Shown here: in pieces, positions 24,263 through 36,203 of the stretch
Layout of the letters: each line of letters starts with the position of its first letter
How positions within the stretch are numbered: the first letter of the stretch is position 1
Source of the DNA: Medicago truncatula
Taxonomy: Eukaryota > Streptophyta > Magnoliopsida > Fabales > Fabaceae
Length of the DNA stretch: 64,000 nucleotides
Assembly: GCF_003473485.1 (NCBI RefSeq)
Contig: NC_053044.1
Coordinates: 48,710,091-48,774,090 of the forward strand
Direction of reading: 5' to 3'
Position numbers and translations under genes: made by a program
The notes under the pieces: model-generated
Database searches by the model: none
The model's input: only the letters and a program-made list of their open reading frames with translations
Told to the model about the DNA's origin: nothing

Positions 24263-26630
24263 ATGGATCTTTCCGACCTCAATTCTGCTGAAATGCAGAG
24301 GTTTTACTCTGTAAGTTCAATTTCTTCTCCTTCTTATGATTAATAGATACTCCCTTTTCAATTCGATTACATTTTTACTGTTTTTCTTAGTTTTACATGT
24401 TCATCAATTCAGTAAATAAGTCTGTATAATGTATTCTTTATTTTTATTGCACTTTGATTAATACAATATTTCATGTTCACCTTGTTTTCTAGATTTGATT
24501 TTTCATGCTGATGCTATCAAATCAATTTTATGGTGGCAAAGGTTGATTATGTATGTTACTATAGGTTTCAAACATATACGATTTGTCATGCTAATTTCAA
24601 AATAACACATACTATCAGTGTTATGTTAATCATTGGAAATATGCTTCATGTTTTTCACTTATGCAAGTGCTAAGGGTGTGTTTGCTAGTTGGTTTTCGAA
24701 GGGGACGGCTAAGGATGTGTATTTGATATTAAAAAAACAAAAATTAAAAGAACAATATGATATTATATGATCATGTATCATATGTTGTTCTTAAAGAAAA
24801 AAATTAAATATCAAATAGTACATATTAAGATGTAGACTTGGCCCTCCAAAGCTTCCCCTCTATAATCCAACTCACAGACACACCCTAAGAATGTTAAAGT
24901 GATTCGGTTCACTTCAGCTGCTGGTGATTAACTATTTCTTTTTGTGAATCTTGTATGACTACATTTACCGATGATTAGACTTAGTAGATTCTAAAAAGAA
25001 GACCCCCTTTATCTTATGAAAAAGAAAAAAAAAATAGTACGACAGCAGATATTATCATTCTAACTGATCTAATAATAGCTGTAATTATGGAATGGTAACC
25101 AAACATAGAGGGAAGATAATATTTGTTCTGCTTCCACTGTTGGGCATTTATCTGTTGAAAACCTTGAGACTTCACCTATCTGAATTCTGAAGATAGCCGA
25201 AGAGTTTTGATTTATGAGCTACACCTTTCATCTGTTCTGTTTTTTATTTGATTTTATGTGTTGCATGTATGCCTTACAATGATATTAGTGTTGTATGAGC
25301 TACAACAACTTTACTTTAGTTTTAAATTTTGCTATCCATTTAATGAGGTTGACGTCTGGTACTTTTTCTGGCCATTTTAGTATGAAAAACTGTAGCTCTA
25401 TTAGTATGAAAACCTGTAGCTCTAATGTGAAGAACATTGTTGAGATTGTCTTCAAATTTGTGGTCTGGAAGAACAGGGAAATCGTGACACGATTTCGGGG
25501 TGCCGTGAGCTAGGTTGCAGGGTGCAAATTCGTGACACGATTTGGGAAAATCGTGACACGATCGTGAAACTTGCTCGTTAAGTATCCTTGATAAGGACTG
25601 GTCGTTTCTTGGGTGGTACGCAGATCGTGACACGATTGGGAAAATCGTGACACGATTTCAACAGAGGAAGGCTAGTATAAAGTGTTCTTGTGCAGATTTG
25701 AAGAGAGAGTTGGAAGAGAGAGAGAGACTTGGGGAATCAAAGGGAGCAACTCTAGGGTTTAGGGTTCTTTGATTAGAGTATCTCTTGGGTTGAAAACATG
25801 GGAAACACCTTGCAAAGAGAGAATCATTGAGTGTCTTGGTGAGATTGGGAAAAGGGTAGAAATTAGGGTTTGTTCATAGTGAACTTGTCAAGCTAATTTC
25901 TTGTAACCTTTTGTATCCCTTTTTTTGTAAGAACTCATTTGATAGTGGATTGGAGAGTACAATCTCTCCTCCAGAGTAGGTCAAGTTTGGACCGAACTGA
26001 GTGAACAATCTCTTGGTGCTTTTGTTTTCTTCTTCCCTCTCCTTGTTTATCTTGTGATTGTGTATTGTGTTTCTCACTAGTTTCCTAGATTAGATCTAGG
26101 TGGTGTTTTGTTGATTATTGCTTGCACAAACACTTTGTTTGGTGGTTACCGCTCTCCGTCGCTCCACACATCATTCTTTGTATTGGTGTGGTTCGATCTA
26201 GGCGATCGGGGATTCACAACAAACATGATGTTTAAGTTTCATTGTTTGACCACTGCCAGTTATCATTATTATGGCTTAGGGGCTCAAAATGGTATTCTGA
26301 TATAGACCACTTATATTTAGTCTTGAGCTCTGCCTTCTGTTTTAGGCATTTTTTTCTTTCAATATTTCAATCTAAATTAACTTTTCCTGTTGTTCCCCAA
26401 TAATGTAATATAACAACCCTAATTTTGCCCTCCAAATGCAGGAAGAACAACAAAGAGCCATGATTAATGAAATGGTGGCAAAGATGACTAGTCAATGCTG
26501 GGACAAATGCATCACAGGCACGCCGGGGAATAAGTTCAGTTCCGGTGAGACTAATTGCCTAACACACTGTGCACAGCGTTACGTGGAGATGAGCATGCTT
26601 ATCATGAAACGGTTTCAGAGTATGCAATGA
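24263..26630 (+). CDS. TIM8: Mitochondrial intermembrane-space chaperone, small Tim of the TIM8 type
   Basis: Two exons (24263-24310 and 26442-26630) join in phase to 78 aa, close to the roughly 77 aa of plant TIM8. The protein starts MDLSDLNSAEMQRFYS and has the twin CX3C motif of small Tims: Cys35-WDK-Cys39 and Cys55-LTH-Cys59. The sequence MINEMVAKMTSQCWDKCI matches the TIM8 subgroup. Such proteins are imported and oxidised in the intermembrane space, where TIM8-TIM13 complexes escort hydrophobic precursors toward the inner membrane. The intron is 2131 bp and carries a Tourist MITE and a solo LTR. Upstream site II and telo-box motifs fit a nuclear gene for a mitochondrial protein. Confidence 0.93.
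24674..24885. mobile_element. Tourist-type (PIF/Harbinger) MITE in the TIM8 intron
   Basis: The left end GGGTGTGTTTGCTAGTTGG and the inverted right end GGGTGTGTCTGTGAGTTGG match closely. The element is flanked by TAA on both sides (24671-24673 and 24886-24888). A 3-bp TAA duplication is typical of PIF/Harbinger elements. Confidence 0.85.
25438..26221. mobile_element. Solo LTR of an LTR retrotransposon in the TIM8 intron, 784 bp
   Basis: The sequence begins TGTTGAGATTG, ends TTCACAACA (TG...CA with TGTTG/CAACA ends), and is flanked by the perfect 5-bp direct repeat AACAT (25433-25437 and 26222-26226). No internal gag/pol sequence is present, so this is a solo LTR left by recombination between two LTRs. 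Its first 240 bp contain five copies of ATCGTGACACGAT-like motifs. Orientation is probably plus, from the conventional downstream position of the 'ttgtaaccttttgtatccc' region, but this is not proven. Confidence 0.88.
25480..25660. repeat. Cluster of five near-palindromic TCGTGACACGA motifs in the solo LTR
   Basis: TCGTGACACGAT or TCGTGACACGATT occurs at about 25482, 25531, 25550, 25625 and 25645. The arms TCGTG/CACGA are self-complementary around a central A. Spacing is irregular, with two pairs about 20 bp apart. The position near the LTR start suggests a promoter or enhancer array for the retrotransposon (inference). Confidence 0.8.
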
Positions 26631-27348
26631 AGATCAACGGCCTTGATGTGCTTTCTTAATTAACAAACAGTCTTAAATTTGTCGTTAATATTTAGCAAAT
26701 TTTGGATTCTTTTTATATTTTGTCGAGACGTGGTGTCCGAATATTTAATTTACTTTTCAGCATTGATGATGAAAAGCTCAGTGCATGTGGTTAATAACTT
26801 AGAGCTTGTTTGACTGAAGGGTTCATGTATCAGTTTTAAAATGTGGGAAAGTTGTTATAATAGCACTGATATATTGTCAGCTTACCAAGGGTCTTGCCAT
26901 GTTCTTGCTTTCAAATTCCAACTACTTTCATTTTGCACTTGAAATTGATATTTCTTGTTCGTGTAATTTTTATTTCCATGCAAATTAGTGTTTCCATCTT
27001 CAGCTTGAGTTGGGGCCAAAGGTTCTGATTGCTATTTTCTTTTATTCCATTAGATAATGCTTGGTGGATTTTATTGATTTGTCAATCAATCATCTAGTGT
27101 TTGGCAGTTTAATCAAAATGCTAAATTGTATATACTTTTGAATTAAACTTATGAATTATAGATTACAATTATCGACCTAAGCAATGAATTTTCTACCTTT
27201 CTTTCTCATCATTCTTGCTCCATTCTGAACAACATTTTCACTCCTATTTTATCCAAGTTTTGCCTGTATATATTTTTTTTTGCAACCAAAAGGTAGAGAT
27301 TCCATACATGTTTCAAGCTGCCGTGATGTTGGCCTGTCGAGTGTGGCA

Positions 27349-27808
27349 TTAGCCATTGCCATTTTGCCCCATCTCGTAGTATTTAAGCATGGATTTGGTC
27401 CTTTGGTGGAGCCTAGTGTTGTAACTAGAATGGAAATTAATCTTGGGAACCTGTGTATACTTATGGAACTCATTCTTGTCCAATCTATGATCATGTTCCT
27501 TGTTGATCAAGGTAAAACCTATTCGGTTTGTCAACTTACGTTGGTAATACACCATAGCACAAAGGCGAGGGAGTCTTAGTTTTTGTGCCCAATAGGTTGT
27601 TTGAAACGGGGCTTTTAATCATTTCATTAGATTGTTTGTTAAGGATGCTGAGACGAGGGAGCACTTCGGGAGGGAGGCGTAGAAAGATTTCAAAGAGAAT
27701 GTCATTGCACAGTTCCACTGGTGGAGAAGGAGGGGAAGAAGGAGGAAAAGTTTGAAAGAGGGATTGCATGAAGTCCATAATCCATTTCCAGTATCTGGAT
27801 AATGGCAT
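27349..27808 (-). pseudogene. F-box gene relic
   Basis: On the minus strand, 27808-27536 encodes a 90-aa frame with PPVELCNDILFEIFLRLPPE and VLPRLSILNKQSNEMIKSP, which matches the F-box pattern that binds Skp1 in SCF ubiquitin ligases. The frame then stops. A downstream frame (about 27555-27349) reads NRIGFTLINKEHDHRL and more without an F-box, so the gene is frameshifted and truncated. The usual 300-400 aa with a C-terminal repeat or FBA domain is not present. Confidence 0.65.
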
Positions 27809-27814
27809 TTCTTT

Positions 27815-29750
27815 TTGCTTTTAAGATTTGCTTGCTATTTTATTGCCTTAGCCAATTGGAGGATTTTGGTATGCCTAGAGAAATTTGGACATGAATCTAG
27901 GCATTATCGAAACGGTGACATTTATTTATTATGTACAATCTTGAGGTCAAACGTTAAGTTAGGAGACAAACACGGCATGTTCAGAATAAGTGTTCCCATT
28001 ACATGATTTTAGCACGGCAGAAGATATATCATTATAACTTTTTTTTTTATCCTTGTCGTAGTAAACAGATAGTAGTATTGTATACGGAAAAGAAAGGGAA
28101 AAAAACGCTATATTTACTATTATTATTTTTTTTCTATAATAAATTTATGGTGAGAGGGTAGTACTTCACTTACAAGAAAAAGAAAGACTTTAGGACTCAA
28201 ACCCGTAAGGGTAGAAGAAATGAGAAAGGAAGTAATCGTGTACATAATACTAACATAACAACTAATATTTGTCCATTAAAAAAAATAAGAATTAAAGTTT
28301 TTCTCATCCATTCATCTAACAGTTTCTTAGACTTCTCCAAACCTCAAACGATATATTGCATGTCTTGCCATTCTCCATCATTCTCAATGATTTTTTCTTC
28401 TTCTTAAATTATAAGATAAAATATGTAATTTGATTCACCACTATAATGTTTATAGTTTTGTTGCTTTGGTTTGAACTAATATTAATGCATAATTCAAATC
28501 AATCTTCAATTAAATTGTATTTACCTCTCACTCAAACTCTAGATTATCACGACTTCCTTCAACTAAGAATTGGAGGCTAAGCCAAAAAAAAACTAACTAC
28601 TAATAGTGAAGATTGTTGATTCCAAACTAGCCACACAAACAACCATCCAAACGGCAACACAAAAAAAACTAAGTAACGTTGCCAAATTTGTCACAACCCA
28701 CACATTCACATAACAAGGTCGAAGAAGGAAACTCGCACATTACACAAATCAGCTATCATTGTATAGTTTATGTTTGTGTTAATGGTAATGAATTTAGCAA
28801 AATTACAACGGTTCAACAAAATTTTGACAAAAATTTTACTTCGGAATTTCAATAAAAGTACAGTACCATAAAAACGCGATACAAAACATGAACAGTCGAT
28901 TCTTCGGTCATTCCAAAATCTTTGTTGTTGAAACAGATATGCTATACAGTATGAACAACTTGCCAACAAAATTTGACGACAGTATAGGAAAGCTTACCAT
29001 ACAAAGATGATAATGTGGTAAAATAGAAATTTAATAATGGATAAAATTGTAATTACAAATCAAATTTAGTTCAAGTAGGCATTTTTCTCGTTAAAGACTT
29101 GTAAATGCTTTAATTTGACAATTGGATCACTAGTTAGTTAGTTGGTCATATTTTAGTTTACATGCACCAATATCACGGCACAATCCCCTTTGGCAAGTTA
29201 TTATCAATGAAGTATCAAAGTTCAAAGCACCCCCAACCAAAATTCAAACCGTCGTTACATAGGAAAAACAAGTACAAATGTTACGGCTATGGAGTATTTA
29301 CCTTACTCTCTGACTATCCTATTCATTCATCGGAGAAAATGATAACGATGTAATACAGTTTATCCTCCTGTTTTTTTCCCTCTCTATAATAAATAAAACA
29401 AAATAAAATACACCGCAAACATAAAAACAATGCTGAAGTCAAATCAAATGGTGCCGGCAATTAAATTCTCGGAGCAATAGTATAAGGACAAAAACAAAAG
29501 AAATGAAGGGAAAAAAGTAAATGAACATAATGGAAGGATCACTTTCCACAATTTCTATTCACCATCTTCTACTTCTTTACACGAGTGCCACCTTTAAAAA
29601 ACTATATCACCACAGAATAACTCAAAAAAAATAAAACTCAGTAATCAATGAGCAAGATCCAATGACATTTTTCAACCAAAGAAACACAAGCCGTACTTCC
29701 CTATCCCCCACCTATTTTTCTTTGTAGTTTTAATTTACATCTTTGAATTT
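27815..29750. other. Intergenic stretch, nothing recognised
   Basis: AT-rich sequence with short open frames but no motif I recognise. It leads into the presumed 3' untranslated region of the minus-strand palmitoyltransferase gene. Confidence 0.5.
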
Positions 29751-29758
29751 TTCTGAAA

Positions 29759-32700
29759 TTATAGAGGTGTTTTTGTTGAGTTGCCATCAGGTTCATTACT
29801 ACTATCACTGGTGATCCGCTTTGATTCCCCATCTTCGTGTACCTCATCAAGAACATCAGAAGCTGTTTCCCATTTTCTGCTGCTTTGTTCCCACAAGGAC
29901 TGCCTTAGAAAGGAAGCAACTTGTCTCTGTCCCCTTTCTGTGTGAAGCATACTGCCTAAATCCACAGATGTATCACTTAAATCACTACTCTTGCCATATT
30001 CCTCGTCTTTATAATCTTTTTCCACCTCATCAGCCTCATTGTAAACGGGCATCATAAGGGTATCAACACCTCTTCGTCTAGATGATTCTGTTGGTTCTCT
30101 TGGAACCTTGGACCTGAAACTGTTTTTGGATATGGGAATGGAAGAGCAGAATACTTCTTTGAAGTTCTCAATTACCCCTTTGTTATAAGGGTTGACTTGC
30201 CGGTCATACCGGTATCTAAAATTTTCATAAGTAGACTGCACATAGAACAAAAGGAACAATCATTAACATATGTAAGAAAAATGAACTAGAAAGGAATGAG
30301 TCTTTTACAAATGACATATTAAGTAGTCGCATTTAAGGTCAAGGGATTATGAGTTAAATAGTGTTCAAACCTGGTTTGTGCTGATTAGATATGTATGGAA
30401 ACAAGTGAGTCCTCCAACAAACCAGACAGCAATGAATGAATATATTATTAGTGCAATGGAAGCAGGGGTTTTGATCATTGCTTTCCAGATCGATATCTCC
30501 TCTGAGTTCTTGATCCTCACGATGTAAACCCAGCAAAAGGCATGAACATAAAGGCAAAGCATGGTTGCTGAGAAAACAAACATGTAGTAGAACCGGTAAT
30601 TGCGCTGTCGCCGTGTACATGTAAAGCAAAGAGGCAAAAAGAAGCAGAAAATTCTAACTTAGCAACTTCATGATCATATCTTCTGCAAATATAATTATGT
30701 ATTATTATTAATTGTGTTTGTTCTTGTGCTTGTACCAATGAGTGTGATGTTTGGAATATAGCAGAAAATGCCAATATACATGCAAAGAAACAACCATTAC
30801 TATTTTTTATATATACACAAAACAACTAGAATATGATTATATTATTCCATTTCTAATTAGGAGGTAAATATAACCATTTGATAACAGTAAATTGACAGCT
30901 TAGTCAATAAGGGCAGCCTGGTGCACTAAAGCTCTTGCATACGCAGGGTCCGGGAAGAGGTCCCCTTTGACAACTTAGTCAATGCTCCACTAAAATTGTT
31001 TGTTCAGGATTTCATAATTGCGCAAGAAGATTTTATCAATAGTTGAAATCTAAAACATAACACAGATGACAAATTAAAATGACAGCACAAAAAATATTAT
31101 TCTTGATTAAAATTATAATGAGACGTTATAAAGAGACCCAATTATCTTTTTGAATACAATCCTTTAAATTGGAACACATAGTACTGATATTGTATATAAT
31201 TAACTAGCATTACCAGTCCAATACACTGACCAACCCATGGGCAGTGATGATCAAATCGCTCCACGCAGTTATCACATACTGAGCAATGAGAGCAGCGGGG
31301 AGGTCTATACAGCATGCAAGTATCACAATATTTTACTCTCACAGCTATTCCATTGACAATTACTTCCTTGGATCGTGGTAAATGTGGTGGTGGATTTTGT
31401 TCACTGTTGTTACTGTCACTTCCATCATAATTATCTGGGAGTGGAGGATAAGAATTGCGAGGCACTATGCCAGGATCTCTTCCTGAGGTCAGTATAAGAG
31501 CAATCAGAACCTGGCAATACGTGTAACGTGTTTAGGATTAAAGTGGCAAACATTAAACATTGTGTTGTAACAAAATTTCATATGTACTGAAAAGCACTGA
31601 AAAAGTAAAAGTAATCTACACTCAACTTTCAGATTCATGTATTTTTAAGCATCATTTTTTGTTTTAGTACGAAGAGTAAACATAATTACCCTCTAAAAGT
31701 TAGTAATAGCTATGAACATGGAAGAGCTGCAAACAAGTGATTATAACTCCATTCACCAAGAAAATATTTCATTATGAAAATCAAATTCTAGAGTCGAGAT
31801 AACTTCTTGGATGACTTATTTAGAAAGAGACGCGCTAGTTTTTTTATTTCCCAATTACTATGGCCAAAACCTGACACATTTTCCTTCATTTTAAAGTGAT
31901 CATCCCTAGCTCCAATTCTTAACAAAGGTAGTTCATAGAGTTTACAACAACAACCAAGCCTTATCCCACTAAGTGGGGTTGGCGACATGGATCAAATTAT
32001 GCTATAATGTTCTATCATAAACCATATTTGGATCCAACTCATTAATCTCTAAATCTTTCCTAATAGTTTCTCTTATAGTTTTCATAGATCTTCCTCTATC
32101 TCTTGTAATCTAACTATCCTCCATCTGATCTACTCTTCTTACTACAAAATCTACAAGTGTTCTCTCTACGTGCCCAAACCACCTAAGCCTATTTTCCACC
32201 ATCTTTTCTACTGAATAGGTGCTACCCCAACTCTCTCTCTCTAATGTGTCATTTCTAATCTTATCCCGTCTAGTCTTATCACACATCTAAGTAGTTCATA
32301 GAGTTTATGACACCATTTAAGAATCTTAGCAACATCCACATGTAATATCCAGAAATCTTATTTATATCTAGCTAAGTATACTTGGTCCAAAAAAAAAATA
32401 TCTAGCCATACAAAGTATCAGAATCCATAAATTTGTCCAAATGTTGAACTTCTTCTATTCTAAATAGGAAAAAAAATCAAATTTGAAACTATGATGATTT
32501 CCTCAAGTCCTTCTCAGCTAACCGATTGTATAAATTTTTTGAAGTTGGAAAAGATAAAATGTCCCATGATGAGTTAAGAATAACTAACAGGCAGGTCATA
32601 GGAAAAATCTGCCTACTTAAAGCACTACCCTAATGGATTCAAGTTATGAAGCACGGACACATATATGACACAGACACATCGACAACAATAATAATTTGAG

Positions 32701-33181
32701 AAAAATGATATAATTGAATGTAATCACATATTTTGGACACGTGGGACACACTTTCAATCAGAAGCAACTGACTTGATAATAAAGTTTGACTTTTGAGCAA
32801 CTATATGAATAAAAATGACTTACAAAGATTGTGAGAAGAATAACAAGAATCAAAATTGAATATCCAGAGTGATTGGGGAAATCATCAAAGAATTTTCTAG
32901 CTACAAAAGCACAGAAAACAGCAACAGGAGCAATCACAAGAAAGAGCGTTGTAAATATAGATTTCACATCAGGTCCAAATATAAACCTCCCTCCAAGAAA
33001 AAACACCTGAAAAAAAAAAAGTAGTATTAGTAATGATAATTAAACAATAGAAAAGCTTAATTAATCCTTATATAATTAAGGCTTAACTTACGTTATTTCC
33101 TTTCCAAGCGCGATAAATTCTGATGAGCGAAGGATCAATAGTATTTCCGGGCACTGAGTTCGCCGGCGCCGGAGGATGCAT
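29759..33181 (-). CDS. DHHC-type protein S-acyltransferase (palmitoyltransferase)
   Basis: Five exons (33181-33092, 33006-32824, 31510-31214, 30604-30371, 30235-29759) join in frame to 426 aa. Four membrane segments are visible at about residues 45-66, 78-99, 195-220 and 238-265. Between the second and third is the Cys-rich domain (about 152-190: [16 protein letters not shown]...) with the catalytic DHHC at 178-181 in [14 protein letters not shown]. Plant PATs attach palmitate through thioester links to membrane-associated proteins at Golgi, vesicle or plasma membranes. After the last membrane segment [18 protein letters not shown] fits the TTxE region with Ser in place of the first Thr. The long hydrophilic tail ([10 protein letters not shown]...) resembles the Arabidopsis PAT05-PAT09 group. 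An intron carries an RTE LINE tail; splice sites are intact. Confidence 0.94.
30905..30966 (+). mobile_element. SINE-like fragment in an intron of the palmitoyltransferase gene
   Basis: 'gcagcctggtgcactaaagc' followed by 'gcagggtccgggaagagg' resembles a widespread plant tRNA-derived SINE. Only the promoter portion is seen, and no target duplication was found. Confidence 0.5.
31945..32290 (-). mobile_element. 5'-truncated RTE-type LINE in the palmitoyltransferase intron
   Basis: On the minus strand it encodes the end of a non-LTR retrotransposon polyprotein, including [20 protein letters not shown] and [19 protein letters not shown] 3' end with 'cccacttagtgggataaggc' and a (TTG)n tail follows. 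The exact 17-bp direct repeat GTAGTTCATAGAGTTTA (31928-31944 and 32291-32307) flanks it. The (TTG)n tail and encoded motif are typical of plant RTE LINEs. Only the last 346 bp were inserted. Confidence 0.9.
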
Positions 33182-33452
33182 TTGTGTTTGATCTTCTGGT
33201 TTGAACAAGGGCTTCTAGTCTTAGTTTGATCTTTTATTTATTTTTATTTAAATTAAGTAAATAAAGAAAAAATAATTGTGATAAAATAAAAGGAGGAGTT
33301 TATGTTTGACTTTTGTAATATGTGAAGTGTGATTTCATAGATTCCTTTTTCATGAGATGATGTGGCAATCAGCCTCGTTGTTGTTTTGTTGTATGTTGAG
33401 CCGCCAGTCAACTATAATAAATAATTGCACATAAACTTAGTCAAAGTAATTA

Positions 33453-33986
33453 CTTCTCTCTCAAATTATAAATTGTTTAATTAAAAAAATGTAATTACTA
33501 AGAGAAAAAGAAACGGAAATGCTAAGTAACTTTACAAATTAATCATTCATGTAGGGTATACGAAAGAGAAAATTTAAAGAATTGAAATTTAAAAGGGTAA
33601 ATTCTATGGTACGTAATTTTTTTTGAGTGTATTTGGTACACCAAATCCTTAAATAAGTTATTTTTTGAAGGAAAAAATTATTTTCTAATACCTAGAATTA
33701 TAATAACTAAATCTTATTTGCCAAAAACGTCGACGAAATAAAATTTAATTTTTCTTGATTTTTTTTTGAAGGAAATTTTTCTAAATTTTTATTACTCATA
33801 ATAGAAAATTTTGATTATTTTTTACAATTAAATGTTAAAAAATTTAGTATGATTTTATAAACTATCAGTACACCTTAATTTGCAAATGTACCGTAGAAGT
33901 TTTTTAAAAAAAGAGTATTATATAAAACGGCTTATAATTTGAGACAATTTTTTCTCCAAACAAATTATAATTTGAGACGAAGAGAG
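33453..33986. mobile_element. Stowaway-type MITE with an internal inverted-repeat insert
   Basis: The left end CTTCTCTCTCAAATTATAA and the inverted right end CTCTCTTCGTCTCAAATTAT match. TA flanks the element (33451-33452 and 33987-33988). A second pair of inverted ends inside (33598-33905, 'aaattctatggtacgtaa' and its rough complement near 33885) suggests another MITE inserted in it. Without the inner part the outer element would be about 230 bp. Confidence 0.65.
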
Positions 33987-34268
33987 TATTACAAAAAATA
34001 ATAGTTACAGTATATATATTGTGTGAGCGTGGAACGGGCCAAACACTAGAGTGCTTGTACTCGTGTCCACACATGTTCAAATTTACGGGTAATTACCCAA
34101 AGTCAAGTGCAAACCCAACATTACGAGTATTTATCCGCTCTTTATGAGTATTTTTTACGGGTGTTCATTAGGCTTGAGTCCCATTGTCATCCTTATAATA
34201 GTAATTTTATTTTATTTTTGAAATAAAGAATGGAATAATAATGTTGGCCTATAATTTTGGATAAAAAA

Positions 34269-34745
34269 TTAAGGGTTAATATGCCCTTACCCCCTGTAAT
34301 ATAGGTCACTTTTGGTTTTGCCCCTTGTAAATTTTTTTATTTTATCCGGTCCTTGCAAAAAAAATTTGTTTTAGAATACCCCCTAGGCCAACTGACTGTG
34401 CATTTTCGCTAATGTGACATGTTGCGTCACCTTTTTTCGGATGACTTGGCATATTGACTGTATAATTCTTTTTATTTTTTTATGGGGAACATGTGGCATT
34501 TGTGATTTTTTTTAAAAAAATTATGGAAAAATTAATAAAAATGAAAAAACTCTGAAAAGATAATTGAAAAATTAATAAAAATGAAAAAATCTAGAAAATT
34601 TAATAAAAATCTGGAAAATTTAAACAAATGAAAAAATTAATATATATCGAAATTTTAAAAAAAAATTATAAAAAAAATCTGAATTAAATTAAAATTATAA
34701 AAAAAATTCGAAAATATAATATTATATAATTATTTTGATTTTGAA
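34269..34745. mobile_element. Single-ended Mutator-like MITE fragment
   Basis: 'gggttaatatgcccttaccc' and 'ttttgccccttgtaaat' match the phrase style of the other elements' left arms. No complementary right arm was found before the SWEET relic at 35006, so the element is probably truncated. Confidence 0.5.
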
Positions 34746-35005
34746 AATTAATTTCTAGAATTTTATTTTATTCGCAAATATAATCTAGATGAATAACAAT
34801 ATAGAATGAATATTAATTGACACCGATATATAAGTCATATTATACTGTTGAATAACAAACCTTTGATTCTAAATTAAAAAGTCATGTCATATCCATGTTT
34901 AACCTATATCATCAATAACTCAGTTTATTCAATATATTGTAATAAAAACCTTCCTTCTCTCTCTTTATCTCTGTATCTCCCTGTAATATAAACTAACCAA
35001 TAACC

Positions 35006-35290
35006 ATGTCGTCCCACCACCACCACCACAGTCATCTATCATTTGCATTTGGAGTTCTAGGCAACATTACATCATCTGTAAGTAGAAACAATATATTTTC
35101 AATCCACTTCACTTTATTGTATGTTTTTAATATATGATGATTATAAGAGGAAATCAACTGAAAATTTCCAATCTATTCCGTACATTGCAGCCCTCCTTAG
35201 TGCAATGCTATGCCTATGAGAAGACTGGTGAAACTCTCCTCATCACCATCAACACATTCGGTTGTGTGATAGAGACATTTTATCTAGCAT
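35006..35290 (+). pseudogene. Broken SWEET sugar-transporter copy (exons 1-2 only)
   Basis: The first exon remnant (35006-35077) reads [20 protein letters not shown], nearly the N-terminus of the intact gene at 52830. It lacks the six or so codons before the donor that encode the FVCFLAPL segment. The exon-2 remnant (about 35148-35290) lacks its acceptor and PTFYRIC start, has a 13-base or similar deletion at 'gcaatgctatgcc' that breaks the frame, and then reads [20 protein letters not shown]. Nothing downstream matches exons 3-5. It shares the fused first exon of the 52.8-kb gene, so it is a decayed partial duplicate of that gene. A working transporter is not possible. Confidence 0.9.
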
Positions 35291-35769
35291 TTATGTCACT
35301 TACAGATGATAATTGTATATTAGAATGTTTCTTGAAGCAAGGGTAAGTATATGCTCATCCATGGTAATTGTATATTAGAATGTTTCTTGAAGTTAGCCAA
35401 TTAGAAAGCCCTTTGGTTAGAACTTAGAAATGGAGTTGGTTTAAAATTTTACCTCCAACTATCCTTTGTTCAAAACATTGCAAGAAATCATACCCACAAA
35501 TTTTGGTTATGTTGAGACAACAACATCAAATTTATGAGATTGTTTATGAAAGGGTTTACAAAGCTGAGAGAGTAGATAGTGTAAACTGATGTTGATGTCA
35601 TACTAATTTTTACTGCTCAATTTTATTTTTATTTGAACCACTTGAAATTTTTAATTTGCACCTGCTCCAAACATTTTGTATCTAAAGCTTAAGTTTTCCT
35701 CGGCTCATATAAATGACATCTGACTCAGTTAATGACTTTTCTTTATATGCATATAACCACTTTTTATTT

Positions 35770-35953
35770 GAGGAGTGATATTTGGACAACCAAAATCAAA
35801 CAACTCTATTGACAACCTTTTTTCCTCTTTTCTTATTGGACAATAAGAATGGAGAGAGAAAAAGAAAGAGAGAGAATAAAAATATAATGTGAGTATGAGA
35901 GAGAAAGTTGTCACAAAAGTTGTTTAAAAATAGTTGTTTAAATATCATTTCTC
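35770..35953. mobile_element. Small MITE, 184 bp, copy 1 of a family
   Basis: The left end GAGGAGTGATATTTGG and the inverted right end GAGAAATGATATTTAAAC match. The interior ('ggagagagaaaaagaaagag', 'gtgagtatgagagaga') is nearly the same as the element at 38480-38663. A longer near-repeat 'tatataaccactttt' lies on both sides. Confidence 0.7.
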
Positions 35954-35999
35954 TTTTATATGTATATAACCACTTTTCTATTGCACCTTAAGGTGTAGC

Positions 36000-36047
36000 T
36001 TTGCTAAAACACTCCCACATAAAAACTAGTGGGTGTGTTCTAGCAAA
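36000..36047. repeat. Short hairpin, 19-bp arms
   Basis: TTTGCTAAAACACTCCCAC is followed, after a ten-base loop, by GTGGGTGTGTTCTAGCAAA. The arms pair with two mismatches. It resembles the fused ends of a MITE that lost its middle. Confidence 0.7.
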
Positions 36048-36203
36048 TCCCTATATATATATATATCTTTTAAGGATATATATATTCCTTTTAATTTACA
36101 TTATTTTCTTATTAATAATTAAATTTGTGCTGAAGTTAATATGAGACATTTTGGAATGAACACAATTTTTACAAGTCATATGAGAAGCCTTTACCATTAA
36201 ATC

